A DNA stretch of 64,000 bases from UBA668 sp040081465 (lineage in GTDB: Bacteria > Actinomycetota > Acidimicrobiia > Acidimicrobiales > Ilumatobacteraceae). The notes under the pieces are model-generated. The model searched no databases. It had not been told where the DNA came from and saw nothing but the letters and a program-made list of their open reading frames with translations. Location: the NCBI GenBank assembly GCA_040081465.1, contig JBEBGL010000001.1:248001-312000 (forward strand). Reading direction: 5' to 3'. The position numbers and the translations under genes were made by a program. Of this stretch, positions 25,080 through 34,873 are shown piece by piece; the stretch's first letter is position 1; each line of letters begins with the position of its first letter.

Positions 25080-27680
25080 CTACAAGGGTGAATCGTCGTC
25101 GAGACCAAACAGCGAAATGCCTGCTAGCTCGGCTCGCGATGTAATCCCAAGCTTTCCGAACACTCGGTAGAGATGATTCTCGACGGTGCGTTCGGATACA
25201 AAGAGTTGCTGTGCGATCTGGTGACTCGTTCGCCCAGCGGCCGCGAGTACCGCAACCTCGTGCTCGCGCGGTGAAAGCGACGATGAACTCAACCGACCAA
25301 GAATCGGAGTCAGCGCGCCTGTCGCCTTAGCAAGTTCTCTGGCCCGAACCTGGCAGATCCCTGCAGCCCGCGTGTCGCCGCGTTCACGGAAGGCAATCGC
25401 CGCCAACGCGTGTGATTCGGCCTCCAAGACCCTCAGTCCAACTTGCGCGAGTTCGTCCGCTATCGCCTCCAGCATCTCGGGATCGGCCGCGAGTACCGCC
25501 GAGACGAATCGATGGCGGAGTTGCGCGGCTGGTGAGCGCCACGGAATCTTTGTCACCATTCGAGAAGCGGCTTCGTGAAGCCCGAGCCTGGCGAGGTCGA
25601 CTACGCCGCCGATTGCCTCGGTAACGTTTCCGAGTTTTACGGCCTCGGCGATCGCATTGCTGAGCGCAGCACCATCATCGGCGGCCCCATGCATGACGGC
25701 CACCCACGTCCTGGCCCGTTCGAAGGTGACGTTGAGAATCTCGAAACCTGTGCCGTCGAGCTCGCTGGCCTGAACGAGCGATTCGGTCGCACTGTCCACG
25801 TCGCCGCGAGCGGCGGCAGCAAGCACCGCGCCGGAGGAACACCACCTGGCGAGTCCCTGAACTGAACAATCGACCCAAAGCGCTGTCGCTTCGCGCAGGT
25901 CGCGCCAACTCTCGGCTAGCAAGCCCGCATGCAACTCGCTTTGCCCACGCACCGCCGCGGCCCACGCCCGCGCTTGCCGGCTAGCAAGATAAATGGTGGC
26001 TTGGTAGACGAAGTCGGCAAGTTCCCCTGCTTCGCTGAGACGGTCGGCGTGAATCAGGCCGAGAACCTTGCTGACAATATGGGTGCCCGGGTTCCCGCCC
26101 GAGTGCGGCGGATTGGCGAGCGCATCATCGAATGCGTGCTGCGCGACCTCCACGCCTTCGGCCGCGGCGTCGCCATAGGTCATTCCGAGCGCCACTGCAA
26201 GAGACGACACGAAGCGAACGGAGGGAAGCGGGTGGTTGAGTAACTGTCCGGCGGAGCGCGCTTGATCGCAGTTACCACGCAGCATCGCAAAGACCGCACG
26301 CTGCGAATCGATCAGCGCCGCGGCTGGTTCGACACCGAGCCGTTCGCGGGCTTGGTCGAGCACATCTGTTGCCTCCGCCGTATCGCGCTCACCCCACCAC
26401 AACTCCTCGGCCATACGCATCGCGAGGGTTGCTTGCGCGAAGGGATCGTCGGCGACGACCGTTGCATCGCGCAGCACACCGAGGGCGCCTTGATGGTCAC
26501 CTTGTTCCGCGAGACACCACGACGTGAGCAGCGCCGCATCAATGCTTGGCTTCTCACGGAACGCGGCGGCGCCTAGGCGAGCGGCGAGCGCGGTGTCGCC
26601 GGTAGCGAGCGCCTCATGCGCTCCACCGAGCAGTCGATCGTGATCAACCCGCACTCCGCCCTCAAGCCGCCACAGAGCTGACTGCAAACGAGCCTGCTGC
26701 GAATCGAGACCGCTGCGCTCGAATAGATCCGCGAGCAGCGAACACAGTCGCATGCGAGCAAGCTTCGGCAATCGAAGCACCAGAATCTCGGCGTAAAGCG
26801 GATGACTGAGGCTGACCCTGTCATCGCGAATCTGAACGAGACCAGAACGCTCAAGCTGTTCGACCGCAGCGGCCGGCACGGCAGACACGAGGAGAGCAAG
26901 TGGAAGTTCACCCGCTAGGGCGATCATCTCGGCGGCGTCGCGCTCGTCGACAGAAATGGATGCGAACCGAGAACGAAGAACGTCCTCAAGCATCGGCGCG
27001 ATGGCGACATCGCCGGTGAGTCTCCAAAGTCCACCGACACGTACGAGCAGACCCGAGTCGATCGCGCCGTCGGTGAGCGCAATCAGGAAGAGGGTGTTGC
27101 CCCCTGAAAAGCGAACCAGTCGTGCTTCCGTAGCTCCATCGATCGGCCCCTCGATCGCGCCGCGTAGCAATGCCAGCAGCTCCTCATCGGGGAGCTGTTC
27201 CAGATTCGTCACATCGACACTGGAGCCGCGAAGGAAACTCGACACTGCGGGCGACACGGATTCACCCGAGCGCATCGTCACCATTAGCCGAACCCGTCCG
27301 TCGACAGCCAGTTGATGCAGCACAACCGTCGATGCTTCGTCCAACCAGTGCGCGTCATCAACGTGCAGAATCGGCAATGAAGCTAAGCCCCGCCGATCGA
27401 CTGACAAGGCTTCAAGCACGGCCCCCAACGCATCGCCGCCGCTTCGCCCGGGCGCGAGCGCGGCAAAGGACGCGAGTGGTACGGCGCTCGCTGCCGGGTT
27501 GCCGGCGATGCGTCTGACGATGACTCCGTCGTCGACGAGGGAAGCAACAGCCTCGGTGGCGAGCCGAGACTTTCCAACGCCGGCATCACCCGTGATCAGT
27601 TGGTGACGACCGGCGGCGAGCCCTTCTGCCAACTGCGCCAACTCGCGCTTGCGGCCCACCAGTGGCCATACATTCGGCAT
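25080..27680 (-). CDS. LuxR-family regulator with N-terminal AAA ATPase (LAL type)
   Basis: 866 residues. GDAGVGKS (about 31-38) is a Walker A, ILHVDDAHW a Walker B; a long helical TPR-like middle follows. A LuxR/GerE helix-turn-helix (LSPREHEVAVLAAAGRTSHQIAQ, then SERTVENHLYRVFGKLG) ends the protein. LAL regulators respond to small molecules or proteins through the ATPase/TPR part. The ATG at 27680 is preferred to the GTG at 27683 because TAGCCT ends 6 nt before it. The three genes immediately downstream on the same strand encode envelope proteins and are its likely targets, by position only. Confidence 0.88.
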   Translation of the reverse strand: MPNVWPLVGRKRELAQLAEGLAAGRHQLITGDAGVGKSRLATEAVASLVDDGVIVRRIAGNPAASAVPLASFAALAPGRSGGDALGAVLEALSVDRRGLASLPILHVDDAHWLDEASTVVLHQLAVDGRVRLMVTMRSGESVSPAVSSFLRGSSVDVTNLEQLPDEELLALLRGAIEGPIDGATEARLVRFSGGNTLFLIALTDGAIDSGLLVRVGGLWRLTGDVAIAPMLEDVLRSRFASISVDERDAAEMIALAGELPLALLVSAVPAAAVEQLERSGLVQIRDDRVSLSHPLYAEILVLRLPKLARMRLCSLLADLFERSGLDSQQARLQSALWRLEGGVRVDHDRLLGGAHEALATGDTALAARLGAAAFREKPSIDAALLTSWCLAEQGDHQGALGVLRDATVVADDPFAQATLAMRMAEELWWGERDTAEATDVLDQARERLGVEPAAALIDSQRAVFAMLRGNCDQARSAGQLLNHPLPSVRFVSSLAVALGMTYGDAAAEGVEVAQHAFDDALANPPHSGGNPGTHIVSKVLGLIHADRLSEAGELADFVYQATIYLASRQARAWAAAVRGQSELHAGLLAESWRDLREATALWVDCSVQGLARWCSSGAVLAAAARGDVDSATESLVQASELDGTGFEILNVTFERARTWVAVMHGAADDGAALSNAIAEAVKLGNVTEAIGGVVDLARLGLHEAASRMVTKIPWRSPAAQLRHRFVSAVLAADPEMLEAIADELAQVGLRVLEAESHALAAIAFRERGDTRAAGICQVRARELAKATGALTPILGRLSSSSLSPREHEVAVLAAAGRTSHQIAQQLFVSERTVENHLYRVFGKLGITSRAELAGISLFGLDDDSPL

Positions 27681-27796
27681 CACCGGAGGCTAACCACCTG
27701 GTCGCGACCGCAAGCAGACTCGATACCACCGGTTGCTCCCGGGGTGATCACGGATGCCCTAGGCTCTTGTGAACACGCCCCGTAGGAGGAACCACA

Positions 27797-28201
27797 ATGG
27801 GACTTTTCAAGCAGATGAAAGACATGAAAGACCTCGTGCACGCCGCACCGGGGTTGATCGATCAGTCGCAAGAAATGGCCGCCAACGCACAGGTCATGCA
27901 GCAGCAGATGATGGCGCAACAGCAGGCTGCGATGCAGCAAGCGATGGGCCAGCAGGGTGCCGCAGTCGCCCCCCAGCCAGGCGGACTCGACCCGATCGCC
28001 GGTGTCGATCTTGCGAAGTACGCAAAGATCGTGAAGGCGATCGCTCCTCTGGGCTACGACCAGTCGCTGCTCCCCGGCCTTGCCGCCGCCAACGGCGTGG
28101 ACGCCGCTTCGTGGACGCAAGCACATGACGGATGGAATGCCCGCATCAAAGCTGATCCCGGTGTCGCGTCAGCGTTCAACGCTGCGTACCAGGCGGCCTG
28201 A
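27797..28201 (+). CDS. Small Gln/Met-rich hypothetical protein
   Basis: 134 residues, unrecognised. MGLFKQMKDMKDLV begins an amphipathic helix; a run rich in Gln, Met and Ala (about 30-55, QQQMMAQQQAAMQQ) follows, then a more ordered C-terminus (VDLAKYAKIVKAIAPLGYD). A GGAGG site precedes the ATG. The gene 4 nt downstream begins with a related motif, so the two may be products of an old duplication. No signal peptide or membrane segment. Confidence 0.7.
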   Translation: MGLFKQMKDMKDLVHAAPGLIDQSQEMAANAQVMQQQMMAQQQAAMQQAMGQQGAAVAPQPGGLDPIAGVDLAKYAKIVKAIAPLGYDQSLLPGLAAANGVDAASWTQAHDGWNARIKADPGVASAFNAAYQAA

Positions 28202-28205
28202 CCAC

Positions 28206-28619
28206 ATGGGATTCATGAAGGACATCAAGAAGCTGTCCGATCAGGGCAAGGCGCTGCAGAAGCAGTACCCAGTGCAAGATCAGTTGGCCAATGCGCAAGC
28301 CTCGATGGCAAATGCGAACGCAATGATGGCCGGTATGGCGCAGAACGCCGCCGCCGCAACACAAGCGATGACCAACGGCGTCGATGCAACTGCCACCATC
28401 ACCGCCGCGCGCCAAACCGGAACGCAGATGAACTTCAATCCGGTCATCGAACTGGACTTGTTGGTAATGATGCCCAGTGGCGTCCCGATTCCGGTGACCC
28501 GTCAAGAGACAGTGGCGCAGTTACATCTCGCTCGCTGCCAGGTCGGCGCCAACTTGAAGGTGAAGGTCGAACCGACCAATCCGAACAGTCTGTGGATCGA
28601 CTGGAATACGCCCGTCTGA
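28206..28619 (+). CDS. Small hypothetical protein paired with the preceding gene
   Basis: 137 residues, unrecognised. MGFMKDIKKLSDQGKALQ echoes the start of its neighbour. The N-terminal half is Ala/Met/Gln-rich helix; the C-terminal half (NPVIELDLLVMMPSGVPIPVTRQETV, then GANLKVKVEPTNP) is beta-rich and looks like a small ordered domain. It starts 4 nt after the previous stop and is probably cotranscribed. Cytoplasmic by absence of a signal sequence. Confidence 0.7.
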   Translation: MGFMKDIKKLSDQGKALQKQYPVQDQLANAQASMANANAMMAGMAQNAAAATQAMTNGVDATATITAARQTGTQMNFNPVIELDLLVMMPSGVPIPVTRQETVAQLHLARCQVGANLKVKVEPTNPNSLWIDWNTPV

Positions 28620-28634
28620 TTCGTTGATTCAGCG

Positions 28635-29882
28635 TTAATCGACAGTGCCGTAGGCGCCTTGCGCGCCTGCGGCACTCGTTGTTTTGACTTCATCGAGTGC
28701 GTCGCGCAGATCGCCCGCAAACGCCGCGATCTTGCCATCGTGCACCGCGTTCACCGTGCAGTGCAGCGATGGGGGAGGCCCTTGCCGGTCGATGTACCAA
28801 CCACGGCGCCACAGCGCGTCGGCGACAGCAAACACGTCGAGCGTGGACGGGTCGGTAGCTCCGAACGCCAGCAACGTTGTGTCCGGACGCGCGCGTAACT
28901 GCAACTCGGGAGTCGCGTCGATCACGGCTGCCAGTTCCTCGCACGCACGCCGGGCAGCTGCAGCGACTCGCAGATAGCCGTCGTCACCGAGGTAGTGCAT
29001 CACGGCCCACGCCGCGGCCATCGCACCACCGCCCTTGGTGCCAAGCACACCCGACGAGCCGTACGCGCCGCCAAGCCAGTTGTCGGTCGCGTAGGTCTGA
29101 TAGCTGCGCAACTTCTTGTTGCGATACATGATCACCGAAGCGCCTTTGGACGTGTATCCAAACTTGTGCAGGTCGACCGAAATGCTGGTCACGCCTGTCA
29201 CCGAAAAGTTCCACGGCGGAATCTCGTGTCCCAGTCGCGCAAGGTAGGCGAGCACGACTCCGCCCATGCAGCCATCCACGTGGCAGTTGATGTCGCGCGC
29301 TGCCGCGATCGCGGCAATGGCCTCGATCGGATCGATGACGCCTTGCGGATACTGCGGAGCCGAGCCAACCAACATGACCGTGTTCTCGTCGATTGCGGCT
29401 TCCATCGCCGCAACATCGGCGCGCCAGTCCGGGCGGACCGCGACGCGCCGGCTCTCTAAGCCGAAGTAATAGCAAGCCTTCTCGAACGCAGCATGCGCGC
29501 TAGTGGGTAGCACCACATTCGGAGTGGTGATGCCCTTCTCTTGGCGGCCGCGTTCGCGAGCGGCCTTTACCACGAGCAAGATGCTCTCAGTGCCGCCGCT
29601 GGTCATGAAGCCCGCGCCATCGTCGCCTGCCTGCAGCCACTGCCCGACGACATCGACGACCTCTGCTTGAATTCGTCGCAAGCTAGGAAAGGCGTCGGTG
29701 TTCAGGGCATTCTCAGTCGCAAACCGCGCGTAGGCAGCCTCGGCGACTGCGAGCACATCGTCGCCTGCAGAGTAAGCAAGAGTGAAAGCGCGCCCCTCGC
29801 GCCACCGCACATCGTTGGCCTTGAAAGCATCAAGTTGCGCCAGCACATCATCGCGATCCAGGCCATGAGCGGGAAGTGACAT
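28635..29882 (-). CDS. PLP-dependent decarboxylase/lyase (group II; sphingosine-1-phosphate-lyase-like)
   Basis: 415 residues. Fold type I PLP enzyme: SGGTESI (phosphate-binding region), CHVDGCMGG with the Asp that pairs with the pyridine nitrogen, and the Schiff-base lysine in SVDLHKFGYTSKG. The overall pattern is closer to sphingosine-1-phosphate lyase-like enzymes than to typical glutamate decarboxylase. In bacteria the substrate is unclear. The ATG has TACGTT ending 6 nt upstream. It shares a divergent leaderless promoter with the class V aminotransferase. Confidence 0.88.
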   Translation of the reverse strand: MSLPAHGLDRDDVLAQLDAFKANDVRWREGRAFTLAYSAGDDVLAVAEAAYARFATENALNTDAFPSLRRIQAEVVDVVGQWLQAGDDGAGFMTSGGTESILLVVKAARERGRQEKGITTPNVVLPTSAHAAFEKACYYFGLESRRVAVRPDWRADVAAMEAAIDENTVMLVGSAPQYPQGVIDPIEAIAAIAAARDINCHVDGCMGGVVLAYLARLGHEIPPWNFSVTGVTSISVDLHKFGYTSKGASVIMYRNKKLRSYQTYATDNWLGGAYGSSGVLGTKGGGAMAAAWAVMHYLGDDGYLRVAAAARRACEELAAVIDATPELQLRARPDTTLLAFGATDPSTLDVFAVADALWRRGWYIDRQGPPPSLHCTVNAVHDGKIAAFAGDLRDALDEVKTTSAAGAQGAYGTVD

Positions 29883-29888
29883 GCGGGC

Positions 29889-29924
29889 AACGTACCCGAC
29901 CGGAACACAACTGCCGTCTACGCT
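29889..29924. promoter_or_regulatory. Divergent leaderless promoter pair (decarboxylase / class V aminotransferase)
   Basis: Minus-strand TACGTT (29894-29889) ends 6 nt before the ATG at 29882. Plus-strand TACGCT (29919-29924) ends 8 nt before the ATG at 29933. Hexamer centres are 30 bp apart. Confidence 0.5.
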
Positions 29925-29932
29925 GCCAACCC

Positions 29933-31078
29933 ATGGCTGTGCCCGAACGTTCCGACTTCCTGTTGGATCCCGATCTCGTCTTCCTCAACAACGGATCCTT
30001 CGGAGCCGTGCCGCGCGTCGTACAAAGTGCGTACGAGGCGCTGCAGCGCGAGATGGAGCGCAACCCAGTGGAATGGCTCGGGCGGCGAGCGCCGGAACTG
30101 CTTGCAACAGCGCGCGCGGACGTCGGCCGCTACGTCGGCGCCCACGCCGATGATCTCGTCTTCTTTCCTAACCCCACCACGGCCATCAACATGGTGGCGC
30201 ACACACTGCATCTCGAGCCCGGCGATGAAGTGATCTCCACCGACCACGAGTACGGCGCCATGTTTCGCACATGGACGCGGCTTTGCCGCGAAACCAAGGC
30301 CACCTACACGCGTGTGCACATTCCCTTGCCGCTCGCCTCGGCCGATGACTACATCGAGCGTGTGTGGAGTGCAGTCACACCGCGCACACGCGTGCTGTTC
30401 CTCGATCGCCTCACCAGTGCGACCGCGCTCATTCTCCCAGTCGACGAGCTGTGTCGCCGCGCTCGCGAAGCGGGCATCATCTCGATCGTCGATGGTGCGC
30501 ACGTTCCGGGTCACATACCCCTCGACGTGCAGGCCATGGGCTGCGATCTGTTTACGGGTGCGCTTCACAAATGGCTGTGCGCTCCGAAGGGCTGCTCGTT
30601 CCTCTTTGCCCGCACGGAAGTACAGGCGTGGCTCGATCCGCTCGTTACAAGTTGGGGGTGGGAGAGCGACCACCCGACCGACTCGCAGTTCATCGACTAC
30701 CACGAGTGGCAAGGCACACGCGATATCACGCCATTCCTCGCCGCGACGCCGGCTATTGAGTTCTGCAACACGCACGACTGGAAGGCGGTGCAAGCGGAAG
30801 GGCACAGGCTCGCCGTGCTCACGCGCAATCGCGTCAACGAGCTGACCGGTCTCGACTCGATTGCTGCAGATGACTGTCTGGGGCAGATGGCCTCCATCCG
30901 GCTTCCAGACCGCGTCGACCCGGTCGCGCTGAAAGATCGACTGTTCTCCGAGTTCCGAGTTGAAGCACCGCTTCCTGTGTGGAACGGCGAGAACTTCATC
31001 CGTGTCAGCTTCGCGGCCTGCAACACCGAAGCAGATTCCGACGCCGTAGTGGCTGCGCTCAAGTCAGTGCTTTCGTAG
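29933..31078 (+). CDS. Class V aminotransferase-fold PLP enzyme (isopenicillin-N-epimerase-like)
   Basis: 381 residues. LNNGSFGAVP at the N-terminus, VDGAHVPGHIPLDV (PLP-pyridine Asp) and the Schiff-base lysine in TGALHKWLCAPKG place it in the class V aminotransferase/CefD family. Members include cysteine desulfurase-like, epimerase and lyase enzymes; the reaction here is not predictable. The ATG at 29933 has TACGCT 8 nt upstream. It is followed 19 nt downstream by an EamA transporter gene, which could export a product of this enzyme (inference). Confidence 0.88.
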   Translation: MAVPERSDFLLDPDLVFLNNGSFGAVPRVVQSAYEALQREMERNPVEWLGRRAPELLATARADVGRYVGAHADDLVFFPNPTTAINMVAHTLHLEPGDEVISTDHEYGAMFRTWTRLCRETKATYTRVHIPLPLASADDYIERVWSAVTPRTRVLFLDRLTSATALILPVDELCRRAREAGIISIVDGAHVPGHIPLDVQAMGCDLFTGALHKWLCAPKGCSFLFARTEVQAWLDPLVTSWGWESDHPTDSQFIDYHEWQGTRDITPFLAATPAIEFCNTHDWKAVQAEGHRLAVLTRNRVNELTGLDSIAADDCLGQMASIRLPDRVDPVALKDRLFSEFRVEAPLPVWNGENFIRVSFAACNTEADSDAVVAALKSVLS

Positions 31079-31097
31079 GCCGAGTGAGGTAACACGT

Positions 31098-31934
31098 ATG
31101 GGCGCGGCACTAACTCTCGCGGTCTCAGCGGCACTGTTCCTTGGCGCGTCAGACTTCTTCGCTGCACGCGCGGCGCGCACTACCGGTTCGATCACCGTCA
31201 CACGAACAGCCGTCATGACGAGCGCTGTGCTGTCGCCGTTGCTACTGCTCGTCGTCGACTCGCATTGGCTGCTGAAGGACTCGATACTCGGTGGCATCGG
31301 TGGTCTGGCGATGATCAGCGGCCTGATGCTGCTGTACCACGGCTACTCGGTCGCGCGGATCGGCGTCGTCGCGCCACTCTCGTCCGTTCTCTTGGCGACC
31401 GTGCCCGTGGTCTGGGACCTCATCAACGGCATTCAACCCGGCCTCGTCTCAGGCATCGGCATGGTCATAGGGGCGATCGCCTTGGCACTCACGTCATACA
31501 CGCCCGGCGGCAGCGGTAGCACAAGCAAGGGCGCGCTGCTCGGACTGGCGAGTGGTATGGCCTTTGGCATCGCCTTCACCGTGCTCGGTCAGGTCTCCGA
31601 ACCCGCCGGCCTCGCACCCTCAATCATGCAGCGAGCCACCGGCGTGGGGCTTCTGATCGTCATCGGTGCGGTTCGCAAAGAGAAGTTGATCGCGCAAGGA
31701 ATCGGTCTGACGCGCTCAGTAGTCGCTGGCCTGCTCGGCTTGCTCGGAATCGCCGCGCTGCAGCTCGCGTTTCGCGAGGGCGATGCCGGCCCTGTCTCCG
31801 TCGCGTCGTCTCAATTCGCAACGGTTGCGGTCGTGCTGTCCGTGATGTTCAACCGCGAACGCATGCGCTGGTGGCAGGCCATCGGTGTCGCTTCCACAGC
31901 ATTGGCAGTCGCGCTAATCGCTGCAGGCAGCTAA
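31098..31934 (+). CDS. EamA/DMT-family transporter
   Basis: 278 residues with about ten hydrophobic segments in two repeats, as in the drug/metabolite transporter superfamily (VARIGVVAPLSSVLLATVPVVWDL in the first half, GPVSVASSQFATVAVVLSVMFNRERM in the second). Probably an exporter of amino acids or small metabolites in the cytoplasmic membrane. A GAGG site lies 8 nt before the ATG. It converges with the M16 protease gene 11 nt away. Confidence 0.88.
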   Translation: MGAALTLAVSAALFLGASDFFAARAARTTGSITVTRTAVMTSAVLSPLLLLVVDSHWLLKDSILGGIGGLAMISGLMLLYHGYSVARIGVVAPLSSVLLATVPVVWDLINGIQPGLVSGIGMVIGAIALALTSYTPGGSGSTSKGALLGLASGMAFGIAFTVLGQVSEPAGLAPSIMQRATGVGLLIVIGAVRKEKLIAQGIGLTRSVVAGLLGLLGIAALQLAFREGDAGPVSVASSQFATVAVVLSVMFNRERMRWWQAIGVASTALAVALIAAGS

Positions 31935-31945
31935 TCGCTGACGCG

Positions 31946-34834
31946 TCAGCGCGGTAGTTGGGTGATCTCGATGTAGTGATCGGCGGGTAGCACGTCGTTC
32001 GCAAAGTCGCGTATGTCGTTGATTGACAGATCACCGATGATCCCGAGCTCGTTCGTGTAGTCGACGAATGTCGTCGGGCGTGCGAGCCAGCGTTCCAACA
32101 TGCTCACGATCTGACTATCGGATATGAAATTGTAAGAATCCTCGGCAGCTGCGATCGCGGCCGACAATTCGGCGGCCGATGGGCCGTTGGCGCGAAGGTC
32201 CGAAATGTTTGCTTGCAATGCAACGGCAATCGCGGCCATGTCGTCGGGAGAACCCGAGATAGAGATGCTGACCGTTGCCTCTGGCGCTGGCCCGCCCGCA
32301 ATCGATACGAACGCGTTGGGGGAGTACGACGCGCCGAGCTCCTCGCGAATGGCTGTCGTCAGCCGATTGCTTAGGATCGTCGTCAGCAGTGTTGCCAGAA
32401 CCCCTTCCTCGGAAGAGTCGGTCGCAGGGGTCGAATACAGCACCGACAGCGATGCCGTGTCACCAGTGCCCGCCAAGACCGTGCGCTGCTCGATGCCTGG
32501 CGGCGGTGCGGGCACAACATCGACAGCGGTTTCGGTTGCGCCGGTCGACGGAAGCGTGCCCAGGTAGCGCGCAGCGAAATCGATCGTCTCGTCGAGATCG
32601 AGGTCGCCTGAGAGCATGAACACAAAGTCGCCAGCATTCCCGAAGCGATCTAACCAAACGCGTTCCAGGTCTTGCGTCGTGATGCCATTGAGTTCCTGCT
32701 CGGTCAGCAGGACTCGATGTCGCCGATCGTCGCCGTAGCGCGCGTCGTTCAATTCAACTTGGACCGCGAGATCGGCGTCAGCCGCTACGTCGACGAGATA
32801 GGTGAGGTTGCGTTCGACCGCGTCGTCGAGCGCGACCTGATCGAAGTTCGACGCCGAGATGTACCGATTCCACACCTGAAACGCGAGCTCAAGATCGGCC
32901 GGCGAGACCGTGCCACCGATGAACTCGGAAGTGGCATCGACGTAGGGGAAAATGTCGACCGTGCTCGCCGCGATGATCTGATCAACCGCGTTGCGGCTCA
33001 GCGAGCCGAACCCGCTCTCGCTGTTGACCTCGTTCATTAGCCATGCAGCCGCGGCGTCCTCGGGGGCAGTGAGCGACATGCCACCTGGGCTGACTGCGTA
33101 CAGCAGGATGAGGTCGTCAGAGATTGGAGTGGGATTGATGATTACCCGCACGCCGTTGGCGAACGTGACCATCGTCGGCTCGATGAAGGCGCCAGGAACA
33201 CCCTCGATGTCTTCGCTGTCGACGATCTCGGCGGCATCGGGTGCATCCATCAGCGAATCCCCAACTACCTCGGCATCCTCGCGTGGCTCGACCTCTCGCG
33301 TGTCGAGCGCACCAAGCTCGGACGCCAGATCGGCCTCCGACGGAAGGCCCGCGGTTCCTTCCTTAACCGAGATGGTCAGCACAGGTGGCGCGGCCGCAAG
33401 GCGCGCACGCAGCGTGTTGTTCACCAGTTCGGCATCTACGAGGTCGAGCACTCGCGTATCGAGGTCGTACTCGTCTTGTGCCGATGGGAAGGGCTCGCCT
33501 TCAAGGTGGAATGAGACCAAGCGCTCGGCGTACTGGCTGGCCTGGATGGTGTCGCGCTGTTCAAACGCGGCATCAACCCCAGTGCGAATCTCCGCGACGA
33601 CGCGCGCCACGTCGGCTTCAGAGAGTCCGAATTGGACGACGCGTGCGTACTCATCGAGAAGTGCCTGCGCCGCGGCACCGGCCTCTTCGTTGGAGGCTGC
33701 CAGATAGACACTGGGTGCGTCCAGCGCTCGCACGTACGAGCTGGAAGATGGGAACGCCTCGTTGAACGGAGCCTCGCCTGTAGCAATGTCGCTCTCCATA
33801 CGATTGGCGATCGCGGCAGTTGCGAGGTAATCGACCAGCTCGGCGGCACGTCGGCCAACGGTGTCGCGGGCGCCAGCCTCGGGCGCGGGCAATGCCAATT
33901 CGATTCCGGCCTCGGTCAGGTCGGGGTCGGTGATGACCTCGGCACGCGCGTCGCCACGTCCCGTCCACTGCAGCTCGGGCCTTTCCGGTCCGCTACCACG
34001 TGGCTCTGCGCTGCCGAACAGTTCCTCGATTTGCTGCTCGACATCATCGACGTCGATGTCGCCGACGACGATGACAGCTGCGTTGCCGGGTCGGTACCAC
34101 GCGTCGTAGTAACGACGTAGGACTTCGGGCGTCATCGCCGAAATCGCATCAGCAGAACCGATGGGCGGACGACCGTCGTAAGGCGTGCCGCCGAGGTAAA
34201 TCTCTTCCAACTGCGAAAAGACCCTTCCGTCGGCGGTGAGCTCGCGGGTTCGGTATTCATCCAGAACGACACCGCGCTCGGACGTGACATCGGCCTCCGT
34301 GAGTGTCGCCGCGGTCAGCCACTGATGCAGGATGTCGAGACCGAGCGCGAACTCGTCCTCCGTGTTATCGACCACCAACTGATACACGGTTTCGTCGTAG
34401 CTCGTGTACGCGTTGATGTCGGCGCCAAACTCGACTCCGCCTTGCTGCAGAACCTCAATGAGATCGTTCTTCTCGTATTTCTCGGTGCCGTTGAAGAGCA
34501 TGTGCTCAAGGAAGTGCGCAACGGCTGATTGGTCGTCGTCTTCCAGCGCAGAACCAGCGTCGATCGCCAGACGAAGTTCAGCCTTCCTGCCAGGGCGCTC
34601 GCTCTGGCGGATGTAGTAACGCAGTCCATTCTCGAGCATGCCAGTACGCACCTCTGGGTCGAATGAAATTGACTCCGTCGAATCGGTGATCAGCGTCCCC
34701 GGATCGGTCGAGTCAACGGTGCTCGAGGCCGACGAATCAACTGTTGAGTCTGAATCGCCAGAAGTGCATCCGGCAGCGCACAGCGCAATCGCTACAAGCA
34801 GTGCAGTGGGCGAGTGCGTGGTTCTGGTCGTCAT
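31946..34834 (-). CDS. M16-family zinc metalloprotease, lipoprotein
   Basis: 962 residues. Signal peptide with lipobox LCAAGC (Cys23), a Ser/Thr/Asp-rich spacer, then two M16 halves in one chain. HFLEH (residues 107-111) is the inverted zinc motif HxxEH; the second half lacks it, as usual. The lipid anchor places it outside the membrane. Single-chain M16 lipoproteins of this kind degrade peptides or act in envelope quality control; no substrate is known. TAAGCT ends 6 nt before the ATG. It is divergent from the FKBP gene. Confidence 0.92.
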   Translation of the reverse strand: MTTRTTHSPTALLVAIALCAAGCTSGDSDSTVDSSASSTVDSTDPGTLITDSTESISFDPEVRTGMLENGLRYYIRQSERPGRKAELRLAIDAGSALEDDDQSAVAHFLEHMLFNGTEKYEKNDLIEVLQQGGVEFGADINAYTSYDETVYQLVVDNTEDEFALGLDILHQWLTAATLTEADVTSERGVVLDEYRTRELTADGRVFSQLEEIYLGGTPYDGRPPIGSADAISAMTPEVLRRYYDAWYRPGNAAVIVVGDIDVDDVEQQIEELFGSAEPRGSGPERPELQWTGRGDARAEVITDPDLTEAGIELALPAPEAGARDTVGRRAAELVDYLATAAIANRMESDIATGEAPFNEAFPSSSSYVRALDAPSVYLAASNEEAGAAAQALLDEYARVVQFGLSEADVARVVAEIRTGVDAAFEQRDTIQASQYAERLVSFHLEGEPFPSAQDEYDLDTRVLDLVDAELVNNTLRARLAAAPPVLTISVKEGTAGLPSEADLASELGALDTREVEPREDAEVVGDSLMDAPDAAEIVDSEDIEGVPGAFIEPTMVTFANGVRVIINPTPISDDLILLYAVSPGGMSLTAPEDAAAAWLMNEVNSESGFGSLSRNAVDQIIAASTVDIFPYVDATSEFIGGTVSPADLELAFQVWNRYISASNFDQVALDDAVERNLTYLVDVAADADLAVQVELNDARYGDDRRHRVLLTEQELNGITTQDLERVWLDRFGNAGDFVFMLSGDLDLDETIDFAARYLGTLPSTGATETAVDVVPAPPPGIEQRTVLAGTGDTASLSVLYSTPATDSSEEGVLATLLTTILSNRLTTAIREELGASYSPNAFVSIAGGPAPEATVSISISGSPDDMAAIAVALQANISDLRANGPSAAELSAAIAAAEDSYNFISDSQIVSMLERWLARPTTFVDYTNELGIIGDLSINDIRDFANDVLPADHYIEITQLPR

Positions 34835-34840
34835 TCAGCG

Positions 34841-34866
34841 AGCTTACATTTGCGACCGGCTAGCGT
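34841..34866. promoter_or_regulatory. Divergent leaderless promoter pair (M16 / FKBP)
   Basis: Minus-strand TAAGCT (34846-34841) ends 6 nt before the ATG at 34834. Plus-strand TAGCGT (34861-34866) ends 7 nt before the ATG at 34874. Fourteen bases separate them (centres 20 bp apart), the same as in the ispH pair. Confidence 0.5.
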
Positions 34867-34873
34867 CCCCGCG

